Assembly (NCBI GenBank): GCA_900551525.1
Contig: URWD01000024.1
Location: 1-18,315, forward strand
DNA length: 18,315 nucleotides
Source of the DNA: an uncultured Mycoplasmatota bacterium
GTDB lineage: Bacteria; Bacillota_I; Bacilli_A; RF39; UBA660
Direction of reading: 5' to 3'
In this document: positions 14,749 through 18,315 of the stretch, in pieces
Layout: each line of letters opens with the position of its first letter
How positions within the stretch are numbered: the stretch's first letter is position 1
Notes under the pieces: generated by a model
The model's input: only the letters and a program-made list of their open reading frames with translations
Told to the model about the DNA's origin: nothing
Database searches by the model: none
Translations under genes and position numbers: made by a program

Positions 14749-14752
14749 CACG
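14743..14752. repeat. GC palindrome in an alternating purine-pyrimidine tract
   Basis: CGTGCGCACG is a perfect 10-bp palindrome within a ~19-nt R-Y alternation (about 14735-14754). It sits in an otherwise extremely AT-rich spacer and could adopt Z-DNA or bind a dimeric protein (inference). Confidence 0.55.
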
Positions 14753-14753
14753 T

Positions 14754-14793
14754 AAAAAAATATGCCCCCTACTTGAAATTAATTGATAGGGGG
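14754..14793 (-). terminator. Terminator of the GT2/GtrA-like gene
   Basis: On the minus strand, CCCCCTA (14793-14787) pairs with TAGGGGG (14771-14765), 15-nt loop, followed a few bases later by seven T (14760-14754). It begins 7 bp after the stop codon. Confidence 0.85.
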
Positions 14794-14800
14794 ACTTTAA

Positions 14801-15775
14801 TTATTCTTTTTTAGATAGAGTTGTAAAAATTAGAGCTATTATAATCATTAGAATAAAATCTACTATTAGCTTACTTAATAATAAATTTAAATTAAGTAAA
14901 TTATATAGTATGTATACAAAGAAACATGATAATATTATTCTAAATATCTTTTTTAATAAAAATAATATATTTCGAGATATTAAATTATTCTTGTAAATAC
15001 TATTATAATTCATAGCAATATGTATAACTATCCCCACTACTTCGGAAACTGTTGTTGCTACAATAATGCCTTTTAAATCATTATTTGCATCCCTTACATA
15101 AAATATTATTACAAATAATACTAATGCAATAAAATATGGTATTATTGATTTAATTATATACGGTATAAGAGTTTTTAGATAGGGGATAGCTTTAAAATTA
15201 TGCTTCCCTACTCTCTTTTCCTTTTTTCGCCAAATAGTTTTAATATTCTTTTCTTTAATTGGTATGTTTTCATTAATAGCAGTGATTAAATAATTGTTAT
15301 GATTATTTTCGTTTTTTAAGCCTTCTAGCAATCTTTTAAATAAATCTATACTAATTGCCTTAATATCTGGTAAAACACTCTTAAAATTGGTATTAAATAA
15401 AGAATTAAATACTTTATTAATTGTTTTTTCTCCAAAACTATAATCATCATTTACTCCGAATATAATAGATGTACTATTTTCTATAGCATCTAGACCACAT
15501 TTAGCAATATCATCTCTAGTTGTATTTATTATATCATCTACAAATACAATAGATTTTATTTCTAAATTTTTATCTTTAATATAATTTTCTAAATCAAATA
15601 AATAATCATATGTATGACCATTTACTATTCTTATATTACTTAAATTTAATATATTTGCTCCTTTATTGCATACAAGTATATTACTAAATACTTCCTCTAC
15701 TCGGTCAATTGCATTTTTTAATTCTTCAACATTTTCATTATACCAATTTATTACTACTAATATATCTTTATTCAT
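14801..15775 (-). CDS. Degenerate GT2 glycosyltransferase / GtrA-like membrane protein
   Basis: This 324-residue protein begins with a Rossmann-like region (DILVVINWYNENVEELKNAI) reminiscent of GT2 (dolichyl-phosphate-mannose synthase type) enzymes, with VFVDDI (77-82) where a DxD-type acidic pair would lie. A middle block, NKVFNSLFNTNF...VLPDIKAISIDLFKRLL (about 120-150), matches the GT2 segment NRLFN.LF...-D-x-Q-x-G-x-R-A, but the Q and R are replaced (DIKAIS). The C-terminal ~125 residues hold four hydrophobic helices (about 205-227, 237-257, 270-293, 299-320), the GtrA/DUF-like four-helix pattern used for flipping polyprenyl-phosphate sugars. An undecaprenyl-phosphate glycosylation role is plausible, but the catalytic part looks worn. 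Start ATG at 15775, preceded by AGGTG (minus, 15787-15783). Confidence 0.7.
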   Translation of the reverse strand: MNKDILVVINWYNENVEELKNAIDRVEEVFSNILVCNKGANILNLSNIRIVNGHTYDYLFDLENYIKDKNLEIKSIVFVDDIINTTRDDIAKCGLDAIENSTSIIFGVNDDYSFGEKTINKVFNSLFNTNFKSVLPDIKAISIDLFKRLLEGLKNENNHNNYLITAINENIPIKEKNIKTIWRKKEKRVGKHNFKAIPYLKTLIPYIIKSIIPYFIALVLFVIIFYVRDANNDLKGIIVATTVSEVVGIVIHIAMNYNSIYKNNLISRNILFLLKKIFRIILSCFFVYILYNLLNLNLLLSKLIVDFILMIIIALIFTTLSKKE

Positions 15776-15792
15776 TTTATAACACCTATTTT

Positions 15793-15821
15793 ATTTTATC
15801 ACTATATTTAATTTTAGTCAA
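15793..15821 (-). promoter_or_regulatory. Promoter of the GT2/GtrA-like gene
   Basis: Minus strand: TTGACT (15821-15816), 17-bp spacer, TGA-extended TAAAAT (15798-15793). The -35 overlaps the T-run of the preceding terminator. Confidence 0.75.
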
Positions 15822-15846
15822 AAAGAAAAGAAGCAGCAGCTTCTTT
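15820..15846 (-). terminator. Terminator of the single-pass surface-protein gene
   Basis: Minus strand stem AAAGAAGC (15846-15839) / GCTTCTTT (15834-15827) with a TGCT loop, then a T-rich tail ending in five T. It overlaps the TAA stop codon (15847-15845). Confidence 0.85.
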
Positions 15847-17503
15847 AAATTTCTATTTCTTCACCATCAGCACAGATGCAACTGGATGTACTAGAACTAA
15901 GTACTTCGCCACCTGGACAAATATTTTGACATGTGTTTTCAATTATGTCATCATAAATGTTTCCCCATATAGAATCAGTTAAATTTTGAATAAAATTATA
16001 TGCTTTAAATTTACTAATTTTATCCATTAAATTAGTTGTTATTGTTAATGAATCTTCTTCAGTTACATTTTCAATATCAATGGCATTATTATAATTTTTC
16101 TTAGTAACTAGATTATTACCATATTTGCCATTATTTTTAATATCTAAAGTAATACTATAGTCATTATATGATAAATTTAATTTTCCAGAAATTTCACTTG
16201 TTTTATTTTTTTCATCTGATGTTATAGTTAAATTACCATTTGTTTTGATGTTTTCTGAATTTATTTTAATTTCAATATTTGATGTATTTTTCTTTTCACT
16301 GTTTATTGTAATATCTAAACTCATGTCATTTGTAGTATAAACAAGCATTGCTTTATTATCTGATGTTTCTATTTTTGCTTGAGCTGGATTATTATTTTCA
16401 TCTTTTCCATTAATTACAATTTTTTCTTTTGTTACTTCAACTTCATATTCGTCTTCATCACTGGTTATTTTATATTTGTTTTTATCAATTTTTACACCTT
16501 TAATTTCACTTTCATCACTTTTAATAGTGAAGTTTTCTACAGTGTTATTAAGCATTTTAACTTCAATAGTAATTTTTACATTTTCTAAAGTTATAGCATT
16601 ATCTTCATTTATGATATCAGATAATACTTTATCTTCATTAACTAGTTTCATGAATTTATCATTGATTTTGTCTTTATTTGTGTCATTAATTTCATATGTA
16701 TAAATAACATTTAAACCATTATATTTTGTATTCAAATTTGCTTCTTTTAAAGATTCGAATAAATATTTTACAATATTATTTGCTATAGATTCAATGTCAT
16801 ATTTAGCATAAGATTTTAATTTTTCAGTGTATTCATCTACATTTCCAAATAAATCTTCATCACTTTTTGTAGTTAATACTTTATTAATTATATCCTTACT
16901 ATCAATGTAGATTTTGTTATTATCAATTGCAAGTGTACCTGTTAAAGTACCTGTGTCTTGTTTTAGACTTATATCCATATCAAGATAATTGTTTTTTAGG
17001 CTTTGATTAGTTTTTAAACCAATTTCTAAATTATTTAAATCTTTTAATTCACTTGATGCAGTAGTTAACTTAATATTTGAATCACTAATTACATCGTATT
17101 TATCAATATTATCTAAATAATCTTTGTTAATTGTTATTCCTTCAAAAACTTCATTTATAAAGGTATTAATATTTTTAGAACTTTGATCTAAAAAACTTGA
17201 TGCAGTATATTTATTTTTAATAAATAGAAAGCTTCCGATACTAAGTAAAAGTATAATTAATACGATAATTAAAGTTATAACTAGTCCTTTTTTACTTTTC
17301 TTTTCTCTAAAGTCTTCAAAATCTAAGTTATTTGTTTCTTCTTTGGGTAGGTCTGTACCTATACCACCAATACTGTTTAGATTGGCATCTGTATCATTAT
17401 TTGTTTGACCTTCTGCCTTGTTTTGTGAAGTATTATTTACTACTTCAGGTGTTGGGTTATTATTTATACCCACTTAATTTTCATTTTTTAATTCTTCATT
17501 CAT
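15845..17503 (-). pseudogene. Single-pass surface protein with an early in-frame stop codon
   Basis: The large frame (15845-17473) encodes 542 residues from a GTG. It has a ~60-residue Asn/Thr/Pro-rich N-terminus, one transmembrane helix (63-86), a long Asn/Asp/Lys-rich beta-type extracellular part (ending near 520), and a Cys-rich tail (ENTCQNICPGGE, SSSTSSCICADGEE; four Cys). I do not recognise a family. The natural start appears to be ATG at 17503: it has GAGGTTG (17517-17511) spaced 7 nt, and its frame runs into the long protein. But codon 10 is TAA (17476-17474), directly followed by the GTG. The GTG has no Shine-Dalgarno. Either it is a nonsense mutation (CAA to TAA would restore it), or the protein is made by reinitiation at TAAGTG, or the base is an error. 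The gene is expressed only if one of the latter two holds. Its product name is unknown. Confidence 0.75.
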
Positions 17504-17537
17504 TTTTTTCAACCTCACTACTTTTATTATATTTTAC

Positions 17538-17546
17538 ATTATATCA
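17538..17546 (-). promoter_or_regulatory. Extended -10 promoter of the surface-protein gene
   Basis: TGATATAAT on the minus strand, between the dnaJ terminator and the Shine-Dalgarno at 17517-17511. A -35 box is not clear (TTTATT at 17 bp). Confidence 0.55.
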
Positions 17547-17555
17547 TTATTTGAC

Positions 17556-17583
17556 AAAAAAATAAAGACTATTTTTAGTCCTT
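17556..17583 (-). terminator. Terminator of dnaJ
   Basis: Minus strand: AAGGACTA (17583-17576), loop AAAA, TAGTCTTT (17571-17564) with one G-U pair, then A and seven T (17562-17556). It overlaps the stop codon (17584-17582). Confidence 0.85.
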
Positions 17584-18315
17584 ATTTCATGTATTTATTA
17601 AAATTCTTAAATTCTGGTGAGTCTTCTAAGTCAGTTTGAGCTAGATCTTGAAGCAATGCTTTTTGTTTTCTATCAAGTTTAGTTGGAATAATTATATTTA
17701 CTACAGCATACATATTTCCTTTTGATATTGAATTAGGCAGTTTAATGCCTTTACCTTTGATTTTAAGTTTTGTATAATTTTGGGTACCCGCTTTAATTTC
17801 AAGTATGATATTTCCGTAAAGTGTAGGTATTTCTTTTTTACATCCAAGTGTGGCATCTGTAATAGTAACCGGTACTTCAAGATAAATATCTGCTCCATCT
17901 CTTTCAAATAATGGATGCTCTTTAATTTTAAATTCTATGAACACATCACCATTTGGGCCTCCATTTAAACCAGCGTTTCCTTTTCCAGAAAGTCTTAATT
18001 GATATCCTTCATCTACACCTTCTGGAATAGTAACTGTTAGGGTTTTAACTTTTTCTACGACACCTTTACCATGGCATTCATCACATATTGTTTCGTAAGT
18101 TTTACCACGTCCTTTACAATCTGGACATGTTTTTTGTGTTTGCATGTAACCAAATATTGTTTGGGCTTGTTCTAATACTTTGCCTGCTCCACCACATGTA
18201 CGACATGTTTTTTCGTTAAATCCACCTTTACCTTTACATCTTGAACATTCACTAGTTAGGTTTAATTTAACATCTTTTTCACAACCGAAGGCTGCTTCTT
18301 CAAATGTTAGATTTA
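17582..18315 (-). CDS. dnaJ: Chaperone DnaJ, middle and C-terminal part
   Basis: About 244 residues are visible; the frame is open to the window edge, so the J domain and start lie beyond 18315. All four CxxCxGxG zinc-finger repeats are present in order: CSRCKGKG, CRTCGGAG, CPDCKGRG and CDECHGKG. The substrate-binding C-terminal domains follow (VTIPEGVDEGYQLRLSGKGNAG, FIEFKIKEHPLFERDGADIY, GTQNYTKLKIKGKGIKLP). DnaJ delivers substrates to DnaK and stimulates its ATPase. An internal ATG at 18145 lies between the second and third zinc motifs and is not the start. The gene ends with an intrinsic terminator. dnaK and grpE are expected upstream, outside the window (usual order). Confidence 0.97.
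   Translation of the reverse strand, partial: NLTFEEAAFGCEKDVKLNLTSECSRCKGKGGFNEKTCRTCGGAGKVLEQAQTIFGYMQTQKTCPDCKGRGKTYETICDECHGKGVVEKVKTLTVTIPEGVDEGYQLRLSGKGNAGLNGGPNGDVFIEFKIKEHPLFERDGADIYLEVPVTITDATLGCKKEIPTLYGNIILEIKAGTQNYTKLKIKGKGIKLPNSISKGNMYAVVNIIIPTKLDRKQKALLQDLAQTDLEDSPEFKNFNKYMK

Larger units (their letters stand above)
14257..14800. other. Long AT-rich spacer between convergent genes (candidate terminus region)
   Basis: This 544-bp non-coding stretch lies between the convergent zupT and the GT2-like gene. It is very AT-rich, with no gene with a ribosome binding site that I can support. It holds a dif-like site (14460-14487), a 42-bp tandem repeat (14665-14748), an alternating purine-pyrimidine tract (about 14734-14753) and the terminator of the minus-strand gene (14754-14793). 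On its left most genes are on the plus strand, while on its right all are on the minus strand. Confidence 0.7.

Noticed and set aside
16379..16703. Plus-strand frames opposite the surface-protein gene
   Set aside because: They are antisense shadows of the Asn/Asp/Lys-rich minus-strand protein, giving Phe/Ile/Ser-rich translations without ribosome binding sites.
1..18315. CRISPR array or tRNA/rRNA genes
   Set aside because: No regularly spaced direct repeats and no cloverleaf-like or rRNA-like segments were seen.
1..18315. Mycoplasma code (TGA = Trp)
   Set aside because: tcdA and rarA end at TGA at the expected family length, and Trp residues use TGG.

Overview
The window is an AT-rich chromosomal segment from a low-GC member of the Bacillota. 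It looks like a small-genome Bacilli/Mollicutes-related gut lineage (RF39- or Erysipelotrichales-like); this placement is inferred from base composition, the gene set and the 6S RNA/tcdA/rarA order. TGA acts as a stop (for example tcdA and rarA) and Trp is TGG, so the standard bacterial code applies and not the Mycoplasma code.

Left part (1-5000): the 3' end of gatA overlaps gatB (Asp/Glu-tRNA amidotransferase). A lone intact tnpB follows, with its own promoter and a 3' run of four hairpins that looks like an omega-RNA/right end. Next come a frameshifted secreted-protein gene (single extra A in an A6 run) and a small membrane-anchored protein of unknown function.

Middle part (5000-14256): a HerA/DUF87 ATPase; a membrane-anchored glucosaminidase-like protein; a structured RNA that I call 6S RNA; tcdA; a convergent rarA-gpsA operon; xerD; an unlisted 38-residue basic protein on the minus strand; a class-I glutamine amidotransferase (peptidase C26); a protein with a possible Cys-His-Asp triad; and a ZIP zinc transporter. 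The 6S RNA sits upstream of tcdA and close to rarA, as in the Bacillus subtilis aspS-bsrA-yrvM-yrvN region (from memory).

Right part (14257-18315): a 544-bp extremely AT-rich spacer, then only minus-strand genes: a degenerate GT2/GtrA-like membrane protein, a single-pass surface protein with an early in-frame stop, and dnaJ (its start lies outside the window). The spacer contains a 28-bp site organised as 11+6+11 that closely matches a Bacillota dif site at the XerD arm and the centre. It lies at the point where gene orientation flips from mostly plus to wholly minus, and xerD is about 2.6 kb away. I read this spacer as a candidate chromosome terminus/dimer-resolution locus, and it is the most interesting feature here. 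It also holds a 42-bp tandem repeat and a Z-DNA-prone alternating tract.

The window is compactly organised. Several intrinsic terminators begin inside or overlap stop codons, many promoters are of the extended -10 type (TGATATAAT occurs four times), and adjacent genes overlap or touch.
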